From Adiantum capillus-veneris (Eukaryota > Streptophyta > Polypodiopsida > Polypodiales > Pteridaceae): 64,000 nucleotides of DNA. The DNA lies in the NCBI GenBank assembly GCA_014529385.2, contig CM043964.1, positions 107,714,587 to 107,778,586 of the forward strand, given 5' to 3'. The notes below the pieces were generated by a model. That model saw nothing but the letters and a program-made list of their open reading frames with translations, did no database searches and was not told the DNA's origin. Positions 32,823-43,869 of the stretch are shown piece after piece. Position 1 is the first letter of the stretch; each line of letters starts with the position of its first letter. Made by a program: the position numbers and the translations under genes.

Positions 32823-34061
32823 TTGCTAGACGCAGATGCTATGTTTCATGTCACGCCGCATCGTGCATGGTTTTGTAGCTATTCTAGCGGGATGCTTGGC
32901 AGTGTACGTTTGACCGATGGATCGGTGCATGCGATAGCAGGTGCAGGAGATGTGAGACTGTCATTACCGAGTGGTGCATATTACTTGTTACGACATGTGC
33001 GCTATGTACCAGATTTGACAGTGAGTTTGATCTCGATTGGTCAGCTTAGAGATTGTGGATGTCAGATTTCGCTACGAGAGCGAGATTTTGTGATGCATTT
33101 GGGTTCGCTAGTGATTGCGAGAGGTGCCAGGAGTGGTACAGGTTACCCATTGCATGTGGATCACGTGAGAGACGGTGTTGTCTCCGTGATCATGCAGCCA
33201 GGTAGAGAGCGAGAGAGCAGGCGAGTCTCTTTTGCTCATGGGTTGCAGGGTACTTTGCATGGAGTGCAGAGTAGTGAGCTCGTTGTGCACACAGTTGGGG
33301 CACGACTTGAGCAGTCACACAGAGAGGTGATAGAGGCGGACATGCATGCTTTGCTAGTGACTGAGCAAAGCAGAGAGTCAGTTGTGCAAGATACTTCTAT
33401 GCAGGATAGACAGGTAGAGCAGTCTTGCTCTAGTGAGTCACGACAGGAGGACGTTGTGCAAGAGTCTATGCATACGGAGTTAGAGCATGAGAGCTCTAGT
33501 GAGTCACAGCAAATTGAGTGGTCATGTTTACAGTGGATGATTGCAGAGGAGGCTGAGATGTCAGCGATTATGCAGTCATTCCTTTCTATGCTCGACAGTG
33601 AGCATGGGGATATAGTTGTGCAGGATATGTCTTCCAGCAGACACCTAGAGCAGCTGGTTTTCTCTGAGGTTGCACGACAGGTTGATGCGTCTTTTGTGGA
33701 CAGTCAGGAGATGCATCTGGCTGACACGCCTTGTCAGTCAGAGATGCCTATTGCCAAGGATATATATGTTGATGCATGCTCCGTAGAGCTAGCAGGGCCC
33801 GCTAGCATTGCATCGGCATTCGGTGGTCTCATGTATGAGATGCTGATCTTGAGACCAGATATCGCAGCTGTAGTGGGAGCATTTGCAGTTGGGGTTGTCA
33901 GTCGTTTGTTGACTGATGATGGCATAGTGCACGAGGGAGATATGCAGGTATTGCGTACATACTTGCAGTACGTGTGCGGTACGTCTGGTGGTGTATGGAC
34001 TTACACGGGAGCAGGACTACCGGATGCACACGATCACAGCCAGCCAGTGGGCATCGGTTGA
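32823..34061 (+). CDS. Element F protease-like domain, acidic region and RT-RNase H connection
   Basis: Same frame as gag, just past the TAG. It opens with WLLDADAMFHVTPHRAWF, which aligns with the Copia protease pattern 'WLLDSGA..H.T..R..F', but the D-S-G-A triad is D-A-D-A, so it is probably not catalytic. Then come VRLTDGSVHAIAGAGDVRL and VRYVPDLTVSLISIGQL, the rest of that domain. Residues about 155-315 are an acidic Ser/Gln/Glu/Met-rich region with loose repeats (SCSSESRQEDVVQES, ESSSESQQIE). It ends with GGLMYEMLILRPDIAAVVGA and LRTYLQYVCGTSGGVWTY, the block between RT and RNase H in Copia. Integrase and RT catalytic parts are gone. The frame is open for 412 codons. Confidence 0.75.
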   Translation: MLDADAMFHVTPHRAWFCSYSSGMLGSVRLTDGSVHAIAGAGDVRLSLPSGAYYLLRHVRYVPDLTVSLISIGQLRDCGCQISLRERDFVMHLGSLVIARGARSGTGYPLHVDHVRDGVVSVIMQPGRERESRRVSFAHGLQGTLHGVQSSELVVHTVGARLEQSHREVIEADMHALLVTEQSRESVVQDTSMQDRQVEQSCSSESRQEDVVQESMHTELEHESSSESQQIEWSCLQWMIAEEAEMSAIMQSFLSMLDSEHGDIVVQDMSSSRHLEQLVFSEVARQVDASFVDSQEMHLADTPCQSEMPIAKDIYVDACSVELAGPASIASAFGGLMYEMLILRPDIAAVVGAFAVGVVSRLLTDDGIVHEGDMQVLRTYLQYVCGTSGGVWTYTGAGLPDAHDHSQPVGIG

Positions 34062-34140
34062 GAGCGGTTTTCTCTCACCTTTTGTAGTCTTTAGACTAGG
34101 TTCTCTTGCTTAAATGCACAGTCGCCTTTAAGTGGGAGGT

Positions 34141-34329
34141 TGTTGGGGTATAGGCGTCTGTGCCTTGCCCGGCCGCCCAGAGTCTGGGCGTCCACTGACT
34201 TGTATACCTTATACATAGCATAAGTGTATAGGGGGCTGCTCACTCTTTGGAGTCTCCCCACCCACATCGTGTGTGTCTCCTTCTCTCTCTCTCTCACTCT
34301 CCGTCTGTGGTGCTCCCCGATCCCCTTCA
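34141..34329 (+). repeat. 3' LTR of element F
   Basis: 189 bp, same ends. It differs from the 5' LTR at TATAGGCG (TATAAGCG), CCCGGCCG (CCCGACCG) and CATCGTGT (CATCTTGT). Confidence 0.95.
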
Positions 34330-34642
34330 GAATTGTGATCTATTATCGGTTTTGTTGAGCCCACTATGTGGGAAATGGTGCAGACCTTGGGAGCTTTGGT
34401 TTTTATAATGGAGTCTTTTTAAACTTGCCTATGGCTTTACAATTATTGAACCATAGGAAGTCCGAAAGGAGCTATCCCTCGGCAACTTCGCTATGTTAGA
34501 CTCACTCCACTACTCTATAATTAACCAATTCGAGCCGTGGGTATAGGTACTTAAGTTCCTAATTTCAAAGGCTAAGAGGAGTAGCAACTAAGGTTTTGAA
34601 TTGCCAAAGCATACACTAAGTAAACACATAAGTTTAATTAAC

Positions 34643-35480
34643 ATGGCTGACACTAAGCAAGAGAGTAAAATGAACATTGATAACTTTGATTTTGCACATA
34701 AAGGTGCTAATGATGATGCCCCATGTTTCTTAATTACCTTGTCACTAGGTTGCAACAAGCTATGGGCAACCCCACTTTGCAAGCCGAAGTTACTCAACAA
34801 CTTCTTGCTTATGAGACTTCCTTTCCTCTCCAAGAGGAGAGAGAGCTTAGGAGGTCTCTTGATGAGACTCCCAAAAGAAGACTCTCTGCCATACAAGAGG
34901 AGGAATCCAAAGATCAAGAAAGTAATGAATCCCTAAATTCCTCCGAAGATGTGGCTTTACAAAGAAGGCAGACTAAACAATCGCCAACTCCTCCCAAGAG
35001 GAAACAGTTAACCCATAGTCCTTCACCAAAGTAATCCACCACACCATGGTTGCTTCGCACATCAATTCCCAACAAGCGGCTAGATGGAATGTCATGTCCA
35101 TGGAACATAAAGACAAAAGTGATTCCAAGGGGAAAATTAATGCCCAAAATTCTTACCAAGGCTATTCCAACAACAACAACAATCAGTCCAAGGAGAAGGG
35201 AGTTTACAAAGGTAAATATAAACTCTCTTCTAAAGAGCTAGAAGATTTTTGTAAGGACCACAAATGTTTTAAGTGTGGGGAGCAAGGCCATGGTTATCGT
35301 CCTTGCCCCAAGAGAATTGCTCGCAATGAGACTCCTAGAGCCTCTATGTTTGAAGCTCCAAAAGAGGATGCTCATTGCCAAGGATTTCTCCTTTCCTATG
35401 CTTGGGGAAAGATGGAAGAGCATGATGCCTTTATTTTGTTTCTCATAACTTCATATGCACGGAGTTTACCACTAAGCTAG
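34643..35480 (+). pseudogene. Gypsy E Gag, internally deleted
   Basis: Start at 34643 (MADTKQESKMNIDNFDFAHK), matching the start of G's Gag. A frameshift near 34722 leads to NYLVTRLQQAMGNPTLQAEV and a charged region ending at a TAA (35032). The next piece, 35046-35480, starts at a point that corresponds to the end of the capsid in G, so about 700 bp of capsid are missing. It has SKEKGVYKGKYKLSSKELED and one knuckle CFKCGEQGHGYRPC (CX2CX4HX4C). Right after AFILF the protease begins but its active site is gone. Confidence 0.8.
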
Positions 35481-36480
35481 GTATACAAGCCCACAAAATG
35501 GGAGATGCATTGAAAGCCAATGGAGCTATCAAGGGACGAGACGTCTCAGTTACTTCCTTAATTGGAAAATTAAGGCTATGTGGACAAAAAAGATTTCTTC
35601 ATCTCCCCTCTCAAACATGAGAATGTTATTGTTGGGGCACCATGGTTTAACCTCATGGCTTCCAACATGAAGTTTTCTGAAAGGAGAATTTACTTCACCT
35701 ACAGGGAAGAGAGCATTTACATAGATGCTAATGAGTCGGGCAACACCATATCCTTGCAATAAAGGGAATCAAGAGGAATTACAGTTGTCTAATTTCCTAA
35801 ATGGATCCTAAGATGTTTTCATTGATGACATCCCTAGTGAGATACCTCTAAAATGAAGGATGATGACCATGCAATTGAGCTCCTACCAGGAAGCTCACTG
35901 CCTAACAAGCCTCCTTATCGAGTTTCACAAGCTCAACAAGAGGAGATCATGAGGCAAGTGCATGAATTGATGGAAAAAGGGATGGTGAGGTCTAGCTCCT
36001 CTCCATTTTGTTCACCATTGCTTTTAGTGCAAAATAAAGACGAAACATTGACTATAGTAGTGACTAAATAAGATTACTATCAAAAATAGATTTCCCATGC
36101 CGTGGGTAGTAGATCTATTTGATAAATTACAAGTTTTGGCCTGATAAATGCTCCAGCCACATTCAAACTCATGATGGGCAAAAATCTTCAGCCCACTCAA
36201 ATTCTCTTGAGGAGTACAAGCTACACCTCCAGGTAATTTTTCAAGTTGTGTGAGAGAATAAGCTTTTCATTAATCAAAAGAACCGTGAATTTTTCCTACA
36301 AGAGATTCAATAGTTAGGTCACATTATCCGTAAGGATGGCACTCGTATGGATCGAACAAAGTTAGAGATAATAAGAGGATGGCCTAATCCAAGGAATCTA
36401 CAGGAGGTTCGAAGCTTCATAATTATGTGTGCATACTATAGATGCTTCATTAAAACAGTTCTCGCTAAAGCCCATTACAT
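35481..36480 (+). pseudogene. Gypsy E protease remnant and reverse transcriptase remnant
   Basis: The protease frame resumes as HNFICTEFTTKLGIQAHK, so the residues corresponding to DPGSS in element G are deleted together with the frame. The piece 35580-35762 gives the protease end (VIVGAPWFNLMASNMKF). RT starts in 35853-36071 with IELLPGSSLPNKPPYRVSQA and EKGMVRSSSSPFCSPLLLVQ. The core with both catalytic Asp motifs is deleted near 36130 (the text jumps from the DLFDKLQ block to INAPATFKLMM). The thumb (IIRGWPNPRNLQEVRSFI) is readable to about 36470. Confidence 0.8.
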
Positions 36481-36579
36481 GACTTAACAAAAAAGAACGT
36501 TAAGTATTCATGGACTACAAAAGTGCAAGAAGCTTTTGAAGAAGCTTAAGGAGAATCTTATCTCTCAACGTGTACTCAC

Positions 36580-38165
36580 ACTACTAGATCTCTCAAAGCC
36601 ATTTGAGGTCCAATGTGGTGCTTGTGGTAATTTCCTTGGAGCTATTTTGCTTCAAGAAGAGCATTCCATAGCATATGAGAGTCAAAGACTCAACTTCGAT
36701 AAGTGAGTATTGGGCAAATACAAAAAAGAGCTACTAGTTATTCTATACATTGCCCTAAACACGTGGAAACACTATCTCTTGGGGACTCCATTCATCCTAC
36801 GAATGGATCACAAAGCCTCAAGAACTTCATGATGCAAACCAAGCTCTCCGACAAACAAATGAGGTGGGCAAATTTTCTTTTGCGATTTAAATTTTATATT
36901 GCTCACATCGCTGGCAAGCACAATCAAGTGGTCGATGCACTTTCAGAACGACCAAGGGTAAATGTGGTGTCTATAGCAACTCACAATGATCTAGTTTTTA
37001 TGATAGATGAGTATGCTACTGATTGAGAATTTAAGTACGTAACTACAGCCTTTGCAATAGGGAAGAAAAAAGAAATATTCACCTTTAAGGAAGATTATCT
37101 TCCAAACAGCAATAGGCTATGTGTTAATCACCCATACAATAACAAAGTCATATATGAATCCCATACTTCTCCTTATGCGGGGCAAAGATGGATCCCATAA
37201 TCTACTCTGCGAGGAGTAGAAATGTTTTTGTGTTGGTCTACCATGAAAATTAAACATACAAGAGTATGTTTCAAAATGCATGGTATACCAAAAGTTGAAA
37301 TTTGATCGAGGGAAGCAACTTGGATTGTTTCAGTCGATTGGCTTAACAAGAAAACACACTCTACCTGTCAAAAAGACTATTAAGGCACATCAAATGGCAA
37401 CCCTCTTTAGATCTCAAATTTTCAAGTATCATGGCTTGCCAGCATCCATAGTGTCGAACAAAGATCCTAAAATGACCAATAATTTTTGGAAGCGTCTCTT
37501 TGAGAAGCTGGGAAGTAAATTAAATCTCTCTTTCGGCCTATCATCCGAACGGATGACCAAAGTGAAATAACTAATTTAATGATTCTTGAATCTACTAAAA
37601 GCCTATGTCATGGATGTAGATCAACATTCTCAATTAGAGAAGTACCTACCTCTTATAGAGTATGCGTACAATGACATTGTACATACTTCTATGGGGAAAG
37701 CACCCTTTGAGGTTAAAGAGGGAAGATCCAAAATCCCCTTACTACTTAAAGTACATGAGAGATCTTCACTACTGATGAATATAGCCAAGACTCACAAGAA
37801 TCTTGTCCAAAGATTAAAGAGGTTACATCCATCTCAAAGCAAAGGCAAAAAGGGCTGCCGTGCTAATAAGCACAGAAGAGCCTTAGCCTTTAAGGAAAAT
37901 GATTGGGTCTTGCTAAAGTTTCTCAAGGCTCAAGAGTATGATGCTAAACTAGCAAAAAGATACTATGGTCCTCAAAATTCTTAATCCAGTCAATGAGATG
38001 GCTTATCAATTGAATTTGCCCCACCATTTGCTCATGCACAATGTTTTCCATGAGAACCTACATAAGCCTTACAAAGGAGCGCCACCAAAAGAAGCAATAG
38101 TTGTTGCAGACCCTCCAAAAATCAAAGATCAAGAAGAAGTACTTCAACCTGAGTCCATCCTATGA
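36580..38165 (+). pseudogene. Gypsy E RNase H and integrase remnants
   Basis: RNase H: LSKPFEVQCGACGNFLGAIL, where G has CDACG, so the first catalytic Asp is now Gly. Then come MDHKASRTS and QMRWANFLLRFKFYIAHIAG (36703-37026). Integrase: the zinc-binding part is decayed. The segment with the first catalytic Asp (SMDFIFGLPK in G) is missing. IVSNKDPKMTNNFWKRL keeps the second Asp, and the Glu-containing TDDQSEITN is in another frame. The C-terminal part (37586-38165) has NDWVLLKFLKAQ, RYYGP and MAYQLNLPHHLLMHNVFHEN, the GPY/F-like module, which element G has lost. No chromodomain is seen. Confidence 0.8.
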
Positions 38166-38639
38166 CATGAAAACAAGGTATTAAGAAACGGTAAGATTAT
38201 CTGATGATATCTTATTAAGTTAAAGAATTATCCTTTTAAAGATGCTAAATGGATGCAAGAAACCTAACTTTAGGATAATATAAACCTTGTCAATGCTTAA
38301 AAATGTTGCACTTGTTTTTGTCTTATAAGACTAGTTCTCTTTTTATTGTGCACAAATTTAAGTAGTATGCATGCTTAGAATCATGTTTGTGGTGACGATG
38401 TCTCCCAAACACCAAGTAGAATTTGCCACTCTACTTTGGAAGTATGATATGGACTAAAGAGCAGACATGCTTGCGACAGCTATGTCTCCCAAGCACCAAA
38501 TGGATTAGTCATCCATCTCGGAATGATGTCTTACGGTAAAAAGGGATCCTCTACCCGCTAAGAAAAATTGACTAATGACTATGGCTTTATCTCTTTTACC
38601 TCATAGTCGAGGATGACTATGATTTCAAGAGAGAGGTAA

Positions 38640-39717
38640 TGTCATAAAATCTAATACCTAACTAACCCAAATGATTTTCTCATATTAAACCGATGATTTA
38701 ATGTGGGAGAATAAACGGGAACAAGAGTTAGAATAGAGACATGTGCTTCTAGACCTATCTCAGCAGGGGACCAAAAGGAGAGATGGTTGTATCTCAATAG
38801 GGTTCCAAAAGGAGACGGTCTACCAAAGAGCAATGTGCAATAAGTGCTTCTAAACTTACCTCAACAGGGGACCAAGAGGAGAGATGGTTACATCTCAATA
38901 CAGGTCCAAAAGGAGGTACTCTATCAAAGAGCAACGTGCATCTAATGGAGCTTAAAAGACGTTAGGGTTAGCTTCATTAAATACCTCCAATAGTTAGTGT
39001 TAAAATTCCTTTGACCTTAGGCAAGCTAGGGTTGAGCTTGAGGTGGAAACCCGACCTAAGCTTGAGGTGCTTGTCGTGCTTGATGATTAAGGTGCGTGCT
39101 TGATGACTAAGGTGCTTGTCATGCTTGATGACTAAGGTACTTGAGGTGCTTGTCATACTTAATGAGGAAGGTGCTTGAGAAGCTTCCCATGCATGGGGGG
39201 TAAGGTGCTTGAGTCAAAAAGAGACCCTACAAACTTAATGAGGAGGTGCTTGACAAGCTTCCCATGCATGGGGGGGTAAGGTGCTTGAGTCAAAAAGAGA
39301 CCCTACAAACTTAATGAGGAAGGTGCTTCAGAAGCTTCTTATGCATGAAAGTCCCAAAGTTAGGGGAATCTTTGACTTAACCTTCCACTCACCCAAAGGG
39401 AACCCCTTTTCTCAAAGGGCACATGGGACACATGTCAGACTCTCCCTATGCTTAACCACATGGTGTGCTTGAATGCTATTGGTTGGGCTAAAGAGGGGTC
39501 CAATGAGCTTCTAGTTCCATCCAAAAAATATATAGATATTTTCAAGCTCTCTCTCTCTCGAAGGGGTAAGGAGGACATTTGTCCAAAGACTACCCATGTA
39601 CTTGGATGCATGCTGCATGTGATTGGCTAGGGGGGAGAGGGGTCCAATGAGCTTGAAATATGTGTAAAAGTTACAACTGGCCCCAAGCAAGCAAGGGGAG
39701 TGTTGGGGAGATATACA

Positions 39718-39751
<34 letters not shown>

Positions 39752-40443
39752 ATTTTGTGGATTCATGCTCACTTGGTGAAAGTTGAGGAACTCCACCTCC
39801 TTCTCCAAGCTTGTGAGAAGTGAGAGCCTACACCAACACTCTTGGCTATGGAATGCAAATCCAACCAAGAGCCATGCTTCAATGCTTAAGCTTGCCATCT
39901 TCTTCAACTTCATTACTATGCTATCATGTATGCTAGCAAGAAGAGTGATGATAAGTGAGAAACTATTTCTTTCTCCTATGGAATGTTTCTTCTTCCTCTT
40001 CCCTACCCTCATTCCTCGCTAGCTCTCTCCACCTTCGAAGGTGTTTGAGGCCTTGGGATTGAGGCTTGGGATAGTTAATGCTTTCTACAAAGTTTACATT
40101 ATGTTTGTGATGCATGAAGCTTTCCATCTTCATTGCATCACCTAGGTCACAAGGAACATAAAGATTGTATTTACCAAGTCTCTCTTGATGGGAGAAACTA
40201 TAACACAAATGCCTATTGGAGGGGGGACCGGCTCCGTATGAATCCGGTCCTCAACTATTGTCATGTTCTCTAAAATCTCTCTCTTGCAAAAGTATTGTTC
40301 ATGCCAAGTTAACTAAGTACCATGTTTATGTTGCTACCATCAATTAAGTTCACCCGCTATGCTCACAAAGTAATCTCACAAAAGTGCTTTATCGAATTTC
40401 CTAATTCTGCTACTCTCAAAGTTCATAGGCCATTTCCATTACA
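38640..40443 (+). repeat. 3' LTR of Gypsy E
   Basis: 1804 bp, same ends as the 5' LTR. It is longer because of an extra copy of a block near 39190-39300, a segment at 39475-39625 absent from the 5' LTR, and a longer (AC)n run at about 39718-39749. It also has a shorter CT tract. Confidence 0.9.
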
Positions 40444-40932
40444 TCGTCCTTGTTTCCACCTTTGAATACTGGGAAGGAGATTTTTAGATTACTAGAATGC
40501 TCAGTGTCACTAGTTCTGGATTTGTGAACTGGTTTCTTCTCTTTCGATCCTCTCTTTCTGTAGTGGTATGTATCAACATCCAATCGCTGACTATTTCAAT
40601 TTCAGACACTGTATCTTCTGCATTCTTCTTTTATGACCTTATTGATGACTCTCTTTACTGCCCTCACTGTCTTTAGTGTGTTTTTGGATTTGCTAGGATC
40701 GGTTTCTATGTTCAACCCATTCTACCTTCCTTCTCCTGGAATGAGTTGAGTTCCGGGAATCCCTTGATTCAGTAATTGTCCCTGGCTTTTGGGGGAACAT
40801 CTGTCTGATTATATGTTCTTTTTAAATTTTGGAGCCTTGCTCTGATTCCTCCTGGATTGGATTGTTATGGTTTGGATAATCCATGAATCGGGTAGCTGGC
40901 CTTCGACCTCGTGTAACTTTTATGGGTGGCAT
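40444..40932 (-). pseudogene. Gypsy C Gag N-terminal part
   Basis: The likely gag start is the ATG at 40932 (MPPIKVTRGRRPATRF). From there the minus strand gives a basic N-terminal region with a stop after GSKI, a Lys/Arg-rich helix (LKTVRAVKRVINKVIKEE) and, just before the E insertion, KISFPVFKGGNKD. This last pattern ('FP.F.G') opens the capsid domain. The frame changes at least twice. The start was chosen as the first Met before a continuous basic stretch. No other evidence fixes it. Confidence 0.65.
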
Positions 40933-41344
40933 CTCTAATGGGTTATAATGTCTCTAACACAACTGGGAGATAGTTCAACTATCAAGAGAAAATTCACTCA
41001 TGCCGCCGTGATTGCTAAAATGGAATGAGCTGGACACTTCCAGTTAGCTATTCTAGGTTGGTAGTTAGAGTTAGTTCATACCAAACAATAGACTTAAGAC
41101 CAGATCAGACATAACTGGAAGACAAGACTGTAATGACAGTGAAACAAGAAATGAAGACTGGACTGAAAAGGTGGAATTGGAATTGTGTATTAATAACAAT
41201 CAATAGACAAGCACAATGATGGTAACTCAGTGGGAGTCAGATTACAAGAGTACATCAGTTCCAAGTTACAAGGATTTGGGCTCACGAATAATACAATGTA
41301 GCTGATATGGGATCTGACAGAGCCTCAAAATGAAGTAATGGACT

Positions 41345-41355
41345 CTATTTATAGG
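41345..41355 (-). promoter_or_regulatory. TATA box in the presumed 5' LTR of Gypsy C
   Basis: The minus strand reads CCTATAAATAG, about 410 bp before the gag start of C. It is followed by a CT/T-rich stretch as in LTR R-U5 regions. A possible primer site TTTGGTATGAAC lies near 41075, but it matches the initiator tRNA-Met site poorly, so the LTR ends are not called. Confidence 0.5.
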
Positions 41356-41534
41356 CCTCTGAGTGATTGTGCATAGTTACAATTACTATGGTAACTGTCC
41401 GTTGTTACTACCTAGGATTGTTCCCACCATCCACACGTTTGATTCCTCTAAATTGTTTGAAAGGGTGATGCTCAACCTCGAACTTGGGGACTCCAATCTT
41501 ATGGTTGCATCACACTTTGGGCTATCAGAGGGAA

Positions 41535-41824
41535 GGAGAAGGGAAATCCAACATTACTAGATAAAACCCTTTTTTCTGATGAAGCTTGACGATGGAGATG
41601 TTTCTCCTTTTGTATTATAATGCACTCATGTAAACCCCATAACTTTCATTTATATACCCAATGTCATTGTTTTTGTGTAGGAGAAGGGAAATCCAACATT
41701 ACTAGATAAAACCCTTTTTTCTGATGAAGCTGGACGATGGAGCTGTTTCTCCTTTTGTATTATAATGCACTCATGTAAATCCCATAACTTTCAGTTATAT
41801 ACCCAATGTCATTGTTTTTGTGTA
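41535..41824. repeat. 145-bp tandem duplication
   Basis: Two head-to-tail copies starting GGAGAAGGGAAATCCAACAT at 41535 and 41680. They differ at a handful of positions (for example 'gaagcttgacg' against 'gaagctggacg'). Confidence 0.92.
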
Positions 41825-42283
41825 TACTTATCAAAGCTTGTAATGAAAAAGCCTTGGTGGCTTGAGACTTTTAAATACAAGGGGATACAAAAATGCGTTC
41901 TCATCGATTTGCACATGCTATGGAGAATGCAGAATAAAGAGGCCATTATATGAAAAAAGAATGAGTTCATTTTTTCGCATTTATTATGTAAAGATGGGGG
42001 AGTTCCTTTTTGGGTCCTTTAATAACCATGAAAGTGTCCTTTTTTTTAAGGCATGGATTTGGGATTGCAAGCTTTTTTGTTTCGACACACTAGAGGTCTC
42101 ATAGGGGGAGTTGCTTATCCCTTCCAAATATTAGCCATGTTTCATGGTCGGGCAAGGGCCGCATACCATCGGGCAAGAGCCACAATTAGGCATCACCATG
42201 GCCACCTAATTGATGCACCACGTGCTGGGAACAATGGAGAGAACTCGTAGCAACGAGCTAGGAACCTCCTCCTCGAGTGAGCC

Positions 42284-43869
42284 TATCATAATAATCAATA
42301 TCTAATTCTCCTAAATGATTTTCTCATATTAAACTGATCATTTAATGTGGGGAAGTGCCAGGGGAGAAAAAGCTAGAATATTGGTTAAGCTAGCAGACCG
42401 GCCACAGTAGGGATCCAAAGGAGGGAAAATAGGGATCTAAAGGGGGGGCCATCTGCAAAAGAGCCATGTGCAACAATGGGCTAAAAAGACCCTAAGGTTC
42501 AGCCCATTAAGACTTCCAAAATTCAAAGGTTGTGCCCAAAGGGTTAAAGCTTAGGGGGAATTGGATGCTTTGTGTGCTCTCCAAAGTCAATGCACGTCCC
42601 TACATGGGAGGGGGCGAGCCCTTCTTCTAGGGGATGAGAGAGAAATACACACACACCCACACACACACACACACACACAAGCCCCTTTACACAAAGGGAA
42701 TTAGGGACACATGTCAGCTCCCTAGCCCAGATGCCCACAAGGTGTGCCCAATTCCTATTGGATGACCCTTGAAGTGGACCAATGAGAATTAAGCTAGAGT
42801 AAATCTAGTTTAATTAATTTAAAAACATTTAATAAAAGAAACCAATAAGAATTAAGTCTCCTAGAAGACTATTGGGCAGTCTCCCAAAGGGTCCAATGAG
42901 CATTCATGAGCCCCATGGCTTGCCTGATTCCTATTGGCCAGGAGGCAAAGGGGTCCAATGAGAGTTTAGTTTAATTATTTAATTACCTAAAGCTCTCACA
43001 AAAGGGGAAAGGGGGACACATGTCAGAAGGCTATCACTTATGCTGCTTAATTGTGATTAGCTTGACTTGGGGAGGGCCAATGAGGCTGCAGGAAGAGCAA
43101 ATAGTAAGGGGGCTCGCCCAAGAGAGAGAGGGGGCTGATTTTTGCAAGGCATTAACACACACACACTCACACAATCTCATGTGTGAAGAAAAGAAGACTA
43201 TCTCTTCCCAAGCTTTAATGGAGAGCTCATCACCTACTCCAAGCTTGTGAGATAGAAGCTTACATCAACACTCTCTTGGCATGTGGATGCAAATCCAACC
43301 AAGAGCCAAGCTTCAATGCATGCTCATCTCCTCTACCAAGCTAATTACTAAGCTAAGCTATGCTAATATGAGTGATTATGTGAGGAGATGTACATCTTTC
43401 TCGTAAGATACTCCTTCTTCCTCTCAATCTACTCTCATACCCTGCTAGCTCTCACCATCTTCGAAGGTGTGTGAGGTCTTGGGTCTGAGAACGGGGATAA
43501 TTCAAGTTGTGTTTGCTAAGTGTTTTGCTTAGTGCATGAAGCTTTCATCTTCATTGCACTAGCTAGTCTTGAAGGAACACAAACAATTGTATTGTACAAT
43601 GTCTCTCTTGATGGGAGAAACCATAATACAAAGCCTTTTGGAGGGGGGACCGGATCCATGAAAATCCGGTCCTCAACTGTTGTCATTAGCTTAATTTCTC
43701 TCTCTTTTCAAAGTATTGTCGATGCTATCTAACTAGGTGTTATGCTTTTTGTTGCTCGCTCCACCCAAGCACTCTTGTAATTCTCATTAGGAATCTATTC
43801 TAATGAAATGCCCACTATGTTCATGCTCATTTCCGCTACACACAAGTTATTAGGCCATTAAATGTTACA
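42284..43869 (+). mobile_element. Solo LTR of the G family
   Basis: 1586 bp in plus orientation, matching the LTRs of element G along its length in reverse complement. It starts TATCATAATAATC (TG changed to TA) and ends AAATGTTACA. GAGCC at 42279-42283 and 43870-43874 is a perfect target duplication. No internal region is present, so it arose by recombination between the two LTRs of a former complete copy. Confidence 0.9.

Larger units (their letters stand above)
30659..34329 (+). mobile_element. Non-autonomous Copia derivative F
   Basis: 3671 bp. LTRs of 189 bp at 30659-30847 and 34141-34329 differ at only three positions by eye. GAATT at 30654-30658 and 34330-34334 is a perfect target duplication. 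Primer site TGGTATCAGAGC at 30850-30861, PPT-like AAGTGGGAGGT before the 3' LTR. One reading frame of 610 codons (32232-34061), interrupted by a single TAG, joins a Copia Gag, a knuckle, a protease-like domain, an acidic low-complexity region and the RT-RNase H connection. Integrase and the RT core are absent. It is the youngest-looking element in the window. Confidence 0.92.
28952..40443 (+). mobile_element. Gypsy retrotransposon E, with Copia derivative F nested in its leader
   Basis: LTRs at 28952-30554 and 38640-40443, primer site TGGTATCATAGC at 30556-30567, PPT-like AAGAGAGAGGTAA before the 3' LTR. Flanks TCGCC (28947-28951) and TCGTC (40444-40448) look like a target duplication with one change. 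Internal order is gag, damaged protease, RT, RNase H, integrase. The motifs and zinc-knuckle context match element G closely, so E and G are one lineage. E has lost pieces of gag, protease, RT and integrase and cannot be active. It inserted into gag of C and received F at 30658. Confidence 0.88.
11964..41400 (-). mobile_element. Old Gypsy retrotransposon C, footprint split by elements B and E
   Basis: C lies on the minus strand in three blocks: gag N-terminal part and 5' LTR side (40444 to about 41400), gag middle part (27871-28951), and gag end, protease and RT start (11964-13773). Element E separates the first two blocks and B the last two. At both junctions the flanking duplications (TCGTC/TCGCC for E; TCAAC/TCAAC for B) and the reading frame of C join up once the inserts are removed. 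The right end in the LTR is not resolved. The left end stops at the LTR of D. Confidence 0.8.
40933..42278. other. 5' LTR region of Gypsy C and unassigned DNA
   Basis: The part up to about 41400 reads, on the minus strand, like an LTR (TATAAATAG, then a T/C-rich stretch). Beyond it lies a 145-bp tandem duplication and then AT-rich DNA with short frames (41765-42250) in which I recognise no protein. It ends at the TSD of the solo LTR. Confidence 0.5.
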
